DNA from: Sinorhizobium terangae
GTDB lineage: Bacteria; Pseudomonadota; Alphaproteobacteria; Rhizobiales; Rhizobiaceae
Length of the DNA: 64,000 nt
NCBI RefSeq assembly: GCF_029714365.1
Contig: NZ_CP121660.1
Span: forward strand, 1,364,001-1,428,000
Direction: 5' to 3'
Each line of letters begins with the position of its first letter. The first letter of the stretch is position 1. This document shows positions 9,583 to 18,454 of the stretch, in pieces. The translations under genes and the position numbers were made by a program. The notes beneath the pieces are model-generated. The model made no database searches, was not told where the DNA came from, and worked only from the letters and a program-made list of their open reading frames with translations.

Positions 9583-10226
9583 TATAGCTTTCTTATGCAG
9601 AACAGATATCAGATTTGTGTGTACAAGACATAATCATATTTCCTTTTCAGATAGACTAATCGGGATCTCGATCACAGCATCGGGTGCAAAATGAACAGAT
9701 GCTATTACCGAAGATCGTGTCCCGTTCGCGCAAGATTTTATCCGGGTGGCGCTTCGAGCTAAACTTCTCTCAAGTGTGGCAGCATTGTCCGCCGGAATGT
9801 CCTAGCGCTACGTCAACTTTCCGATGCTCTACTAACATTGGTGAAGGCGGCGCTTCCCGCCTCTGGTCAGTGGAGCCCCTAAAGAGGTATCCCTCCCCTC
9901 TAAGCGACGATCCTACAAAGCGAATAATCAGGTTCACTGGCCTCAAGGATTTCCGCAATCTGGTCTGGTGTGCGATGAGGAATATGCAGCGGCACATCTG
10001 GAGCCCCAGACAACATTTTCAGCCTGGGGTGTGAGCGGATATTCAGTTGATGTTCCAACTCTCAGCGGAATTTCTTGTGCCTTTTCGACATCGATTGGAC
10101 GCCTTGCCGGCACCGAGTTTGCTTTAATCGATGAACGCGGGAACCAGGGTGAGTCATGGGCCCAAATAAACAGATGCCATGCTCAACCGAAGAGCGGGTC
10201 GCCGGCCGAGTCCAGTACCGTAAGAT
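9583..10226. other. Non-coding gap of 644 bases
   Basis: No protein-coding pattern is convincing here: the short ORFs have no recognisable motifs, and their codon use does not show the third-position GC of neighbours. The first 100 bases are AT-rich and should contain the promoter of the minus-strand GT2 gene; the distal part should contain that of the polymerase gene. It may also be a decayed gene, but no fragment was recognisable. Confidence 0.4.
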
Positions 10227-11807
10227 GTGCTCTCCATGATAACCGTCGCAAGGACCCTCGCCACGTCGCCCAGTCGCGTCTCGCGTCGAGTTGGGAGGGG
10301 CTCGTACACCGTGATGCAAGGCAAATTGGCTTGGCCAGTTCGCATGTTTCTCCTGAGCCTCTTTTTACCGTGGACGATAAAACTGGGGTCGCTCGCCCTT
10401 TCGCCATACCGGATCGTTCTCATTGCATTGCTTGGTCCGTGCCTCTTGCGCTGGGTCGGCGGGAAGGCGGGACGTGTCAGGGCGCCGGACGTCCTGCTTT
10501 TTCTCTACTGCTTCTGGGGTGCGATCAGCCTCACGGTGGCCCACGGCTTCCAACAGTCCATCGAGCCGGCAGGAATACTCTTCATCGAAACGGCAGGGGC
10601 GTACCTGCTCGCCCGCACCTATATCCGTGACGCAAGCGATTTTTATCGTGCAGTTCGCCTGCTGTTCCTGATCGTGGCGGCCCTGGCGCCGTTCGCCATC
10701 ATCGAGGCACTCAGCGATCGCGACATCCTACTTGAATTGTTTTCCACTGTATTGCCGTCCCACCCTGTTGCCATCACAGAGCCCCGTTGGGGACTGAGAC
10801 GTGTACAAGGTACGCTCGACCACCCAATATTGTTTGGTGTTGTCTGCGGCAGTGTGCTTGCGTTGGTGCACCTGGTGCTTGGCTATCAGGAGAAACCATT
10901 CTTGAAATGGACCAAATCCGGGATTGTCGCAGTAACGAGTTTCCTCGCCCTTTCATCAGGTCCGCTGACGGCGTTGATCTTTCAAGCGCTAATGATCGCA
11001 TGGAATTGGTTGCTGCGCAGTTACGTTCACCGGTGGAAAATACTCTGGGTGCAACTGCTTACGGTTTACGTCTTCATCGCGGCGGCATCGAATCAATCTG
11101 TTCCAGAGTTCTTTATCACCCACTTTTCATTTGACACATATTCCGCCGGCTATCGGGTACTAATCTGGAATTTTGGCTCGGCATCCGTTCTCAACCACCC
11201 ATTATTCGGAGTTGGCTTCAACAGGTGGGATCGACCAATATGGATGCCCGAAAGCATTGATATGTTCTGGCTTACGCATGCAATATATTACGGAATTCCA
11301 GGGGTAGCCTTAATAATGTCCTCATATCTTACACTTTTATTTCATGTAAGTATCAAAGAAGGATTTGACGAGAAACTGAACAGCTACCGGACGGCATATC
11401 TGATTGCGATGGGCGCGTTTTTCCTGGTTGGCTGGACCGTACACTTCTGGAACGCGACCTATGTTTTGTTTATATTCTTGTGGGCGAGCGGCGCCTGGAT
11501 GCTCAACATTCCCGGGTCTCAGGTCGACAGACACAATGTGCATGGCAGTGTCGAAGCAAAGCGAGGGCAAATACGACCGCTCGTAGCTCAGATACAGGGC
11601 TCGACCGACGGAATGAGGGCGTCTTTGATCGCTGATCGACCTTCGACGGGCCGCGAGGAGGAAGTCCTGATGGATGCGCCGCGCCGCCCCCTCGCTTCTG
11701 GTGAGCGTTCGTCCCCTTTTGGCGCGGTCAACAACAGGACTGCCAGCCTGTGGCCCGCCCGCAAACAGGCACCTCATGCCAGGCAGCCGCGGCGGGGACC
11801 GATCTAA
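10227..11807 (+). CDS. O-antigen polymerase/ligase-like membrane protein (Wzy/ExoQ type)
   Basis: Polytopic membrane protein, up to 526 residues, with about ten hydrophobic segments (for example RIVLIALLGPCLLRWVGG and IWMPESIDMFWLTHAIYYG around a large periplasmic loop). The layout, with a loop containing GVGFNRWD followed by a helix pair, fits O-antigen polymerases and ligases (Wzy_C family). Start is uncertain: GTG 10227, ATG 10236, or GTG/ATG 10311/10314 behind a GGAGG at 10294; the shorter forms remove a basic unconserved leader. The last 90 residues after the final helix are hydrophilic, proline- and arginine-rich and unusual for the family. It would polymerise the repeat units made by the surrounding genes. 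Confidence 0.78.
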   Translation: MLSMITVARTLATSPSRVSRRVGRGSYTVMQGKLAWPVRMFLLSLFLPWTIKLGSLALSPYRIVLIALLGPCLLRWVGGKAGRVRAPDVLLFLYCFWGAISLTVAHGFQQSIEPAGILFIETAGAYLLARTYIRDASDFYRAVRLLFLIVAALAPFAIIEALSDRDILLELFSTVLPSHPVAITEPRWGLRRVQGTLDHPILFGVVCGSVLALVHLVLGYQEKPFLKWTKSGIVAVTSFLALSSGPLTALIFQALMIAWNWLLRSYVHRWKILWVQLLTVYVFIAAASNQSVPEFFITHFSFDTYSAGYRVLIWNFGSASVLNHPLFGVGFNRWDRPIWMPESIDMFWLTHAIYYGIPGVALIMSSYLTLLFHVSIKEGFDEKLNSYRTAYLIAMGAFFLVGWTVHFWNATYVLFIFLWASGAWMLNIPGSQVDRHNVHGSVEAKRGQIRPLVAQIQGSTDGMRASLIADRPSTGREEEVLMDAPRRPLASGERSSPFGAVNNRTASLWPARKQAPHARQPRRGPI

Positions 11808-12561
11808 ATTGAGACAGTCCTCGTTACGGCGAACGATTGGTCATTCATCGATGTTTCAGGTCGCGGGAAATGCCACGGCCGAACAGGATTGCTGGATAAG
11901 AAGATGTTACGGCCGAGTCTGCTTAAAAGGTGGTAGACGACGTAGCGCCATATACTGCGGATGTATCATTTAATAAGACACACCTCATCGCTGCATGCGT
12001 GCAAAATACTCCTTATTTTAGGCACAGCACCCCAAATTGGTCGTTTCATCCTTACGATCGCTATAGTAGTCTAGATTTTATTAGACTTTACTTAAATATT
12101 TATTCACTGAAATTTAGTGATGAGGTGGGCGCGCTGGGTCATCAGTCGTATGTATCGAATGACATTAACGACGCGCCAAAGGGAGCCATAGACAGCCATG
12201 CGCTCAATGGGACCTGATAACGGCAGAGATTTCCCCGTCCCGATTGCGTGCCGGAGGATGATGCATCCGTACGTCGAAAGAGGTACGTCTACTATAAGAT
12301 TTTGGGGGTCTTTAACCTACATTGGAATAGGGCAGACTGGGAATGACGGCTTGGGCCTGCCTGGGGGCAGCGGCCGCGCGCCCTTGGTCAGTTCACGTTA
12401 TAAATATCAATCAATGCTTATGTAGTGAATTTCGTTTAAGGGGCTGCGTAGATTGCCACGTTTTCAGTCGAAATCTGCGGTGTAGGATCTCGCGCAAGCT
12501 TTAAATGTCAACACGTCAAACAAATTTGCGAACGAGATTGCTATTGGGGAGACGTATAACT
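11808..12561. other. Long AT-rich intergenic region upstream of the LuxR-type regulator
   Basis: 754 bases with no supported gene. The section around 11965-12125 is strongly AT-rich for this genome and contains runs such as AAATATTTATT. It contains the near-perfect palindrome at 12104-12120. The segment nearest the regulator (12420-12560) most likely holds its promoter and a long 5' leader. A remnant of transferred DNA is possible, but nothing recognisable is left. Confidence 0.45.
12104..12120. repeat. 17-base near-perfect palindrome, candidate operator
   Basis: TCACTGAAATTTAGTGA reads as its own complement except for one central-flank pair (G/T), with 7 of 8 possible pairs matching. It lies in AT-rich non-coding DNA about 440 bases before the LuxR-type regulator gene. 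The size and symmetry suit a dimeric regulator; no specific protein can be assigned. Confidence 0.4.
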
Positions 12562-13341
12562 ATGAAATTGATTAGCCATGGAAAAGATATACAAAACGAC
12601 ATTCCCACGCAAGTTGACAACAATATCGACACAGGCACAGAACAACCTTCCTTTCCGGAGCGCTTGCTTGTGATTATCGACAGTCGGGCGCTTGATCGCC
12701 AATGCCTGGCGCAAAGCATAGTGTCCCACAAGGCTGACATGCGTGTCCTGGCATTCGGATCGATCGAAGAATGGCGACGACAGCGACACCTACACCCTCC
12801 ATTGTCCTCGATCCTGCTGAATGTGGGCGGTAGAAAGATCGTTGATCCGGTCGTTGCCGAGGAAATAAGGAAGCTCGCTTCCGAGTTCGAACCGGTGCCG
12901 GTGATTGTGCTGGCTGATACGGACGAGCTCGCCCAGATCATGAAGGCGCTCGAGTATGGCGCCAAGGGCTATATCCCTTCCTCGGTCAGCATCGATGTCT
13001 GTATCGAGGCGATCGACCTCGCCGTGGCCGGCGGGACCTTCGTTCCAGCAAGCAGCGTATTCGCCATGCGTCGGCTGCTCGAGTCGGGCAATGCGGTCGC
13101 GCGCCCTTTGGCCGGCATGTTCACCGCGCGTCAGGCCGAAGTGGTTGAGGCACTGCGGCGCGGCAAGGCAAACAAGATCATTGCCTACGAACTCAACCTG
13201 CGGGAAAGCACCGTCAAGGTTCACATCCGCAACATCATGAAGAAGGTCAAGGCGACGAACAGGACGGAAGTCGCCTATAAGATCAATGATCTGTTTCCCA
13301 GCGATCCTGCAACCGACGGGACGAACTGGTCAGATCACTGA
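12562..13341 (+). CDS. LuxR-family transcriptional regulator with degenerate receiver domain
   Basis: 259-residue regulator. Residues ~28-145 look like a receiver fold (LLVIIDSRALDRQCLAQSI at its start, PVIVLADTDELAQIMKALEYGAKGY near its end). However, the position of the phospho-acceptor aspartate is in SSILLNVGGRK, where an Asn stands in for it. Residues ~185-245 are a LuxR/NarL helix-turn-helix (FTARQAEVVEALRRGKANK, ESTVKVHIRNIMKKV). I chose ATG 12562, which has GGGGAGA eight bases upstream, over the start at 12505. It sits between the polymerase and the ExoY-like gene, so it probably controls exopolysaccharide genes; a phosphorylation-independent mode like that of CsgD/VpsT is an inference. 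Confidence 0.85.
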   Translation: MKLISHGKDIQNDIPTQVDNNIDTGTEQPSFPERLLVIIDSRALDRQCLAQSIVSHKADMRVLAFGSIEEWRRQRHLHPPLSSILLNVGGRKIVDPVVAEEIRKLASEFEPVPVIVLADTDELAQIMKALEYGAKGYIPSSVSIDVCIEAIDLAVAGGTFVPASSVFAMRRLLESGNAVARPLAGMFTARQAEVVEALRRGKANKIIAYELNLRESTVKVHIRNIMKKVKATNRTEVAYKINDLFPSDPATDGTNWSDH

Positions 13342-13436
13342 GCCGAACCAGGACAATAAGGCCGGGACACTCGTTCTCGGGCACGTTCGATACCCGCCTG
13401 ACGACAAGCACGCCGGGGCCTTAGCGAGAATGGCAC

Positions 13437-14117
13437 TCAAAAGCCCGTGCCGCGCAGGACAACGAAGATAGTCCTCGACAGAATCGACAGATCCGTACCG
13501 AAGGACATGATGCCAGCATAGCGTGTGTCGTATGTTGCGCGCTGAGCGAAACTGGACATGTTGCGCTCGCTGATCTGCCAGAGCCCGGTAATCCCCGGAC
13601 GCAAGCTGAAGTACGCACTGCCCGGATACTGAGACCGCTGGTCCGGCAGCATCGGCCGCGGACCGACAAGGCTCATGTCGCCAAGAAGGACATTCAGGAG
13701 CTGCGGCAACTCGTCGGCGGAATATTTGCGCAGATATTTGCCAAGCGTCGTAACCCGCGGATCGTTCTGAAGCTTCTGCGTGCGATCCCATTCGATGCGG
13801 GCCAGCGGATCGGCATCCAGATATTCCTGTAGCCTTTGCTCTGCGTCGGGAACCATGGTCCGAAGCTTCCAGAGATGGAAAACCCGCCCCCCTTTGCCGA
13901 GCCGCGCCTGGCGAAAGAAAGCCTTCTCGCCATCCAGGCGAACGAGAAGTACCAGAACTGCGACAATCGCCAGGGCAAATGGCGCGATCATCAATGTGAA
14001 CGCAATGTCGAAACCACGCTTGGCCGTAAGATAGGATCGCCGCGGGCCGACCGCTGAATCGTGCGACGCGGGCGGTGCGATAAGCCAATGGGGATATAAC
14101 CTGGGACTTTTCGGCAT
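13437..14117 (-). CDS. Undecaprenyl-phosphate sugar phosphotransferase (ExoY/WbaP-type initiating enzyme)
   Basis: 226-residue bacterial sugar transferase that attaches the first sugar-1-phosphate to undecaprenyl phosphate. One N-terminal hydrophobic segment ([21 protein letters not shown]) precedes the catalytic region, with [20 protein letters not shown], the [24 protein letters not shown] core split over two adjacent stretches, and [14 protein letters not shown] near the end. The start at 14117 is preferred because GGAG lies six bases upstream. It lacks the long N-terminal domain of WbaP, as expected for ExoY. A long AT-rich upstream region with inverted repeats suggests regulated expression. 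Confidence 0.9.
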   Translation of the reverse strand: MPKSPRLYPHWLIAPPASHDSAVGPRRSYLTAKRGFDIAFTLMIAPFALAIVAVLVLLVRLDGEKAFFRQARLGKGGRVFHLWKLRTMVPDAEQRLQEYLDADPLARIEWDRTQKLQNDPRVTTLGKYLRKYSADELPQLLNVLLGDMSLVGPRPMLPDQRSQYPGSAYFSLRPGITGLWQISERNMSSFAQRATYDTRYAGIMSFGTDLSILSRTIFVVLRGTGF

Positions 14118-14407
14118 TGCGCTCTCCACGACTGATAGTGGAACTCACCGCAAGCGTAGATCTCTCTGCCCATCCCAAATATAAATTCGAGTTAGGAGGT
14201 ATATTATTTTTGTTAATAATATTGATGTCTGCTTTGCAGAAATATTAGATATTTTCCCTATTGAAATATCAATAAATACCCATTAGACAATTAGTTCTAG
14301 TACTAGTTATTTCGCGATTTCGCTTTAACAGTATGCCGGCACACCAAGAATTGCTTTCGCATATTCTCGACGATCCCGCGTAGCACGCACGTAATACGTA
14401 AAATGGC
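14118..14407. promoter_or_regulatory. AT-rich upstream region of the ExoY-like gene with inverted repeats
   Basis: 290 bases, strongly AT-rich. It has an inverted repeat with 7-base arms, GATATTT at 14248-14254 and AAATATC at 14264-14270, and the 10-base palindrome CTAGTACTAG at 14297-14306. It is bounded by the starts of the ExoY-like gene and the 3' end of a glycosyltransferase gene, so it is the natural promoter region for the former. No exact promoter is assigned. Confidence 0.5.
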
Positions 14408-15331
14408 TTAGGTATTTTCTCTGTTCCAGTTCTCAACCAGCGAGGCTGCGTTTTGGTGGAGCGCCAGTTTGAACATCAAACCGGCGCGATAAAGCCGGAC
14501 TCGGATCAGGCATGCCAGAGCAAACAGTCTGCTGCGGCCGCCCGAGACACGGTCCGAAAACAGGATTCTGAACATCTCGATCAGAGGAGAGGCGCCGATC
14601 ATCACGCCACCCGCCAGCCACCGGAGCTTCGCTGTCGGACTATCACCAACCTTCCGGAACTCGTGAGCGACGTGTCGGTCCCATCGCCGCGCCAGTTGCG
14701 CGAAGGATCTGCAGGAAGGCGTGAGAACTTTCGCCTCGGGCAGATAGGCCAACCGATGGCCCAGCGCGGTCGCACGCCTTCCCCATTCCGTGTCCTCCAT
14801 CGTAGAAATGCCCCCAAAGGGACCGACCGAGCGGAAGACCCGCGTTCGAACCGCCATGTTGCCGGTTGCGGCAAAGCCGTGACTTTCGACGTAAAGGCGA
14901 GCGCGATAGCTGTAGATGCTTTCATAGAGTTCGATCGATGTCGGTCGTTCCGGATCGGCCATCAGAACTCCAATGTCGCCACCGACCACATCGATATCAG
15001 GATTTCCGGCCAGGAACTCTACGATCGCGCGCACCCAGCCATGCTGCGCCACGCAGTCCGCATCGATGAAGGCCAGGAGGTCGGATCGGGCCGCATTTGC
15101 ACCCCGGTTCCGGGCGGGGCCAGGACCCGGAACCAGCTCGTACTCCAGGCATACCCCGGCAAAACTCGAGCAGACGGCATCGGGCCGTTCGGCCGAACCG
15201 TTGTCGACGACGATGATCTCGAAGGGAATACCGTCCGCGCGCTGCGCGTCGAGAGAAAGCAAGCAGCGACGCAGATTGTCAGGCTCGTTGAGATGCGGGA
15301 TGACCACGCTTAGACGTGGAGCAGCGTGCAT
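14408..15331 (-). CDS. Glycosyltransferase family 2
   Basis: 307-residue GT-A glycosyltransferase. It starts LSVVIPHLNEPDNLRRCLLSL, then FEIIVVDNGSAERPDAV, GPGPARNRGANAA, and the DxD metal motif in LLAFIDADCVAQHGWV; STMEDTEWGRRA corresponds to the acceptor-side ED region. The C-terminus carries a hydrophobic patch (LAGGVMIGASPLIEMFRIL), so membrane association is likely. I use ATG 15331 (MHAAPRLS); the ORF extends to 15412 with a low-similarity basic leader. Follows the ExoY-like gene in opposite order on the same strand, separated by its promoter region. Confidence 0.85.
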   Translation of the reverse strand: MHAAPRLSVVIPHLNEPDNLRRCLLSLDAQRADGIPFEIIVVDNGSAERPDAVCSSFAGVCLEYELVPGPGPARNRGANAARSDLLAFIDADCVAQHGWVRAIVEFLAGNPDIDVVGGDIGVLMADPERPTSIELYESIYSYRARLYVESHGFAATGNMAVRTRVFRSVGPFGGISTMEDTEWGRRATALGHRLAYLPEAKVLTPSCRSFAQLARRWDRHVAHEFRKVGDSPTAKLRWLAGGVMIGASPLIEMFRILFSDRVSGGRSRLFALACLIRVRLYRAGLMFKLALHQNAASLVENWNRENT

Positions 15332-15894
15332 TTGTGACCCTACGTGCGTTGAGCGGAATGGCGATGGTCGACGCGCCTCCCGACAGGGGTGAGCAGCCGA
15401 CTTTGACAGCATGACCGCGCGAGCCGGTGTTTGGAAGTCGCCTGAAGCGCGAGCCGCAGCAGCAGATTGGGTGAAACGGTTAGGCGAATGCCGGTTTGCA
15501 GTGCCGCCGTCGAGGTGATGGCCTACCCTCTTTCGGTGGAGGCGACGGTCGCGAAGGCCCCTTCGCCTGACAGAATGCCCGGCATCCCTTCCGCTTTCAG
15601 TGGCTTGTACCTCCGGAAAGGGCCTGCCCTTGCCGGCGCGTAGCGCACGCCCGGTGCGGCAGCAGTCCCGGCCGCGACAAATACAACCCGTGAAAGCTCT
15701 ACATGGGAGGTCATGCGTCAGACGCGAATCCGAGCGTAAGACATAGGTTGAAAGAGCCTACTCGAAGGAACTAGTACCGGAGGTGGAAGCGCGCTCGGTC
15801 ACCCCCCATTGATCATCTATCACCCGCCTCGTAACCGCTTGAAGATGAATACTTGGCACGGTGCCGCTCAAGTCCAAGTTCGGGTGACCTTGCG
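15332..15894. other. Divergent intergenic region before the Wzz/kinase genes
   Basis: 563 bases between divergent genes. A 63-codon open frame on the minus strand at 15523-15714 has no recognisable motif or ribosome-binding site. I see no clear terminator or operator. Both the GT2 gene and the Wzz-like gene presumably have promoters here. Confidence 0.4.
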
Positions 15895-17463
15895 ATGCGC
15901 GATGTGGATGTACGCTTCTACATTTCGATCCTGTGGCGAAGGCTGCCGTACATCCTGGCGATCACCATCTCGGCGGTGGCGATTTCTGTTTTGATCGCGC
16001 GCATACTTCCGCCTGTCTATCGGGCGAGCGCCAAGATCCTCGTGGAGGCGCCGCAGATTCCAGCGGACCTGGCGCGTTCGACGGTGCCGACAAATGCCGT
16101 GGACCAGTTTCAGATCATCCAGCAGCAGATTACCACGCGCGAGTATCTTCTGGCGCTGGCGGACAAGCTCGATCTCTACGGCAACAAGCTATCGGGCGAG
16201 AAGCGGTCGGGCGACGAGGAGCTCTCCAGCGAGGATATCGTCGAGGACATGCGGTCCCGCATCACTTTCGAACAGTTGGAGACGCTGAGCGCCAATACGG
16301 GAGCGAGCATCTTCGACGTAAGCTTCGCGGCTGGCGAGCCGGTGCTGGCGGCAAAGACCGTCAATGAGCTCGTGGCAATGATCCTGCGCAGCAATCAGCG
16401 CCAGCGCACAGACCGCGCCGGCGACACGCTGCGGTTTTTCGACCGGGAGGTCGCGAGGCTTGGATCCGACCTGAACCGACTTGAGGCCGATCTCCTCGAA
16501 TTCAAGAGCGAGAACAAGGACACGCTGCCCGAGAGCCTCGATTTTCGTCGCCGGCAGCAAATCAGCCAGCAGGAGCGGCTGATTTTGCTCGAGCGTGAGG
16601 AGGCCGCTCTTCGCAGCAGGCGCAGCAGTCTCATGGATGCTTATGCCACCGGCGCTCTGTCGGCCGACAGCGGCCCGGTCACGCCTGAGCAGCAGATGCT
16701 TCAGGATCTGAATCGCGCCTTGGCTGAGCAACTCGCGATCTTTTCCGAAAAGAGCCCCAATATCATAACACTGCGTGCTCGGATTGCGTCGTTGCAGCGT
16801 GGTCTGCCGTCCAGTCAGGCAACGGATACCTCCGGGAGCAAGAAGGCACTGTCCGGGCTTGATCTTCAGCTTTCGGACGTCGATCAGCGCCTGGTGGTCA
16901 TAAGCCAGGAAAAGGCTTCCATCACGCAAAACATAGCCGACCTGACGCGGTCGATCGTGGCGACACCGGCCAGCGAAACGGCCCTCAATTCGCTCGAACG
17001 GAACAGGCTGAATGTCCAGACGCAATACAACGCCGCGATCGCACGGCGTGCGGAGGCCCTGATAGGCGAGCAGATCGAGCTACGCTCCGATGGCGGACGC
17101 CTTTCGCTGCTCGAGCCCGCGTCGCCACCCCAATCGCCTGTAGGCCCAAACCGGCGGCGTATCGTCGCCATCGGCGGCGCGGCGGGAATCGGGCTCAGCC
17201 TCGCCCTTGTGGCACTGCTTGAAATCCTCAACAGAACGGTGCGTAGGCCATCGGAACTGGCCCAATTGCTTCAATACCAACCGCTCGCAACCATCCCGCA
17301 TATCGCGACGCCAGCCGAGTTGCGCGCCGCCGGCCGCAAACGAAGGGTGGCGCGAGGCATAGCGGCGGCGCTCGTCGCCGCAGGCATTCCGGGCACATTG
17401 GCCACCATCCATTACTATTATTCGCCGATTGAACTGGTATTCGAGAATTTTATTTCGAATTAG
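15895..17463 (+). CDS. Wzz/GumC-type polysaccharide co-polymerase
   Basis: 522-residue inner-membrane protein controlling polysaccharide chain length and export. An N-terminal Wzz domain contains a helix (YILAITISAVAISVLIARIL), then come long periplasmic coiled-coil stretches (about residues 170-400, e.g. RLEADLLEFKSENKDTL). The PxxP-containing second membrane region is SPPQSPVGPNRRRIVAIGG followed by a helix. A third hydrophobic segment near the C-terminus is RGIAAALVAAGIPGTLATI. It lacks the cytoplasmic kinase domain of ExoP; that is encoded separately by the next gene. Start: ATG 15895 (MRDVDVRF), with a GGGTGA stretch upstream; the longer ORF to 15853 has no support. Confidence 0.88.
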   Translation: MRDVDVRFYISILWRRLPYILAITISAVAISVLIARILPPVYRASAKILVEAPQIPADLARSTVPTNAVDQFQIIQQQITTREYLLALADKLDLYGNKLSGEKRSGDEELSSEDIVEDMRSRITFEQLETLSANTGASIFDVSFAAGEPVLAAKTVNELVAMILRSNQRQRTDRAGDTLRFFDREVARLGSDLNRLEADLLEFKSENKDTLPESLDFRRRQQISQQERLILLEREEAALRSRRSSLMDAYATGALSADSGPVTPEQQMLQDLNRALAEQLAIFSEKSPNIITLRARIASLQRGLPSSQATDTSGSKKALSGLDLQLSDVDQRLVVISQEKASITQNIADLTRSIVATPASETALNSLERNRLNVQTQYNAAIARRAEALIGEQIELRSDGGRLSLLEPASPPQSPVGPNRRRIVAIGGAAGIGLSLALVALLEILNRTVRRPSELAQLLQYQPLATIPHIATPAELRAAGRKRRVARGIAAALVAAGIPGTLATIHYYYSPIELVFENFISN

Positions 17464-17539
17464 CACATGAATGTTTGATATAATATTATCGGATCTAAAA
17501 TAACAACAACAACTATACGATGAGGGTCACCAACAAATC

Positions 17540-18331
17540 ATGGAAAGTATTTCCACATCGCTCCAGGGAATCGCCCAGGTCCGCGCCATAGATCGAGCTT
17601 CGGAACAGACAATTCATGCCTGCTCGCGGATCGAGAGTGAGGTAGTTTGGGCCGGCCTGCCGGCGCTTCGCATCGATCCTGCGATCCTCGCCCAAAATCG
17701 CATTGTTACCATCAACCGATCGACCCCGGCGCGCACTCCATTCGACATGATGCGCACGAAGATCCTGCAAACGTTGCGGCAGAACAATTGGACGTCCGTC
17801 GCGATCACCTCCCCCGCGCCCAGCTGCGGCAAAACCTTCCTCGCATTGAACCTGGCATTCAGCCTGGCTGACCAGAAGGATTGCCGCACCCTGCTCGTCG
17901 ACGTCGATTTGAGACGGCCGCAGATCGGCGAGAGGCTCGGGGTGACGGGCTCGCCACCATTTGAAAGCTTCCTCAACGGCCAGAGTGAAATCAGCGAGGT
18001 TTTCCTGCGCCACGACAGCAATCTGGCTGTCGGCGTCAACGGACGGCCTGTGCCATTTTCCGCGGAAACGCTGCAAAGCCCCGAGACGACAAGGGTGTTG
18101 CGGGAACTGCGGCAAAGGATGAGTCCGGATATCATCCTCTACGATATGTCGTCCATGCTTTCCACCGACGACGTCATAGCGTTTTTGCCGAATGTCGACT
18201 GCGTGATCCTGGTCGCGGCGGCCGAGCGGACCACACTCTCTGAAGTCGATTCCTGCGAGCAGTATCTGTCCGAGAAGAGCAACGTCCTTGGTGTTGTGCT
18301 GAACGACTGCCGCTATCACCACGGCTATTGA
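17540..18331 (+). CDS. CpsD/CapB-family tyrosine autokinase (BY-kinase)
   Basis: 263-residue P-loop ATPase. Walker A is SPAPSCGKTFLALNLAFSLA, the A' motif LLVDVDLRRPQIGERLG, and Walker B DIILYDMSSML. It acts with the Wzz-like protein 76 bases upstream in regulating polymerisation and export. The C-terminus (NDCRYHHGY) carries only two tyrosines, far fewer than the usual tyrosine cluster of BY-kinases, so autophosphorylation may be limited. The 76-base gap before it is very AT-rich and includes the palindrome ATAATATTAT. Split Wzz and kinase proteins are common in Gram-positives, whereas rhizobial ExoP is usually fused. Confidence 0.87.
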   Translation: MESISTSLQGIAQVRAIDRASEQTIHACSRIESEVVWAGLPALRIDPAILAQNRIVTINRSTPARTPFDMMRTKILQTLRQNNWTSVAITSPAPSCGKTFLALNLAFSLADQKDCRTLLVDVDLRRPQIGERLGVTGSPPFESFLNGQSEISEVFLRHDSNLAVGVNGRPVPFSAETLQSPETTRVLRELRQRMSPDIILYDMSSMLSTDDVIAFLPNVDCVILVAAAERTTLSEVDSCEQYLSEKSNVLGVVLNDCRYHHGY

Positions 18332-18454
18332 GGCGGGAGCGAAGAGAGCGGGCACTGCACCGGATCCGCGGAGGGAAATCGATCGCGCCCGACCGAGGCA
18401 ACTTACCGAGGTTATCGCGATGAGCGTCGAGCATGGTCAGAAGGAGAGGCCGGC

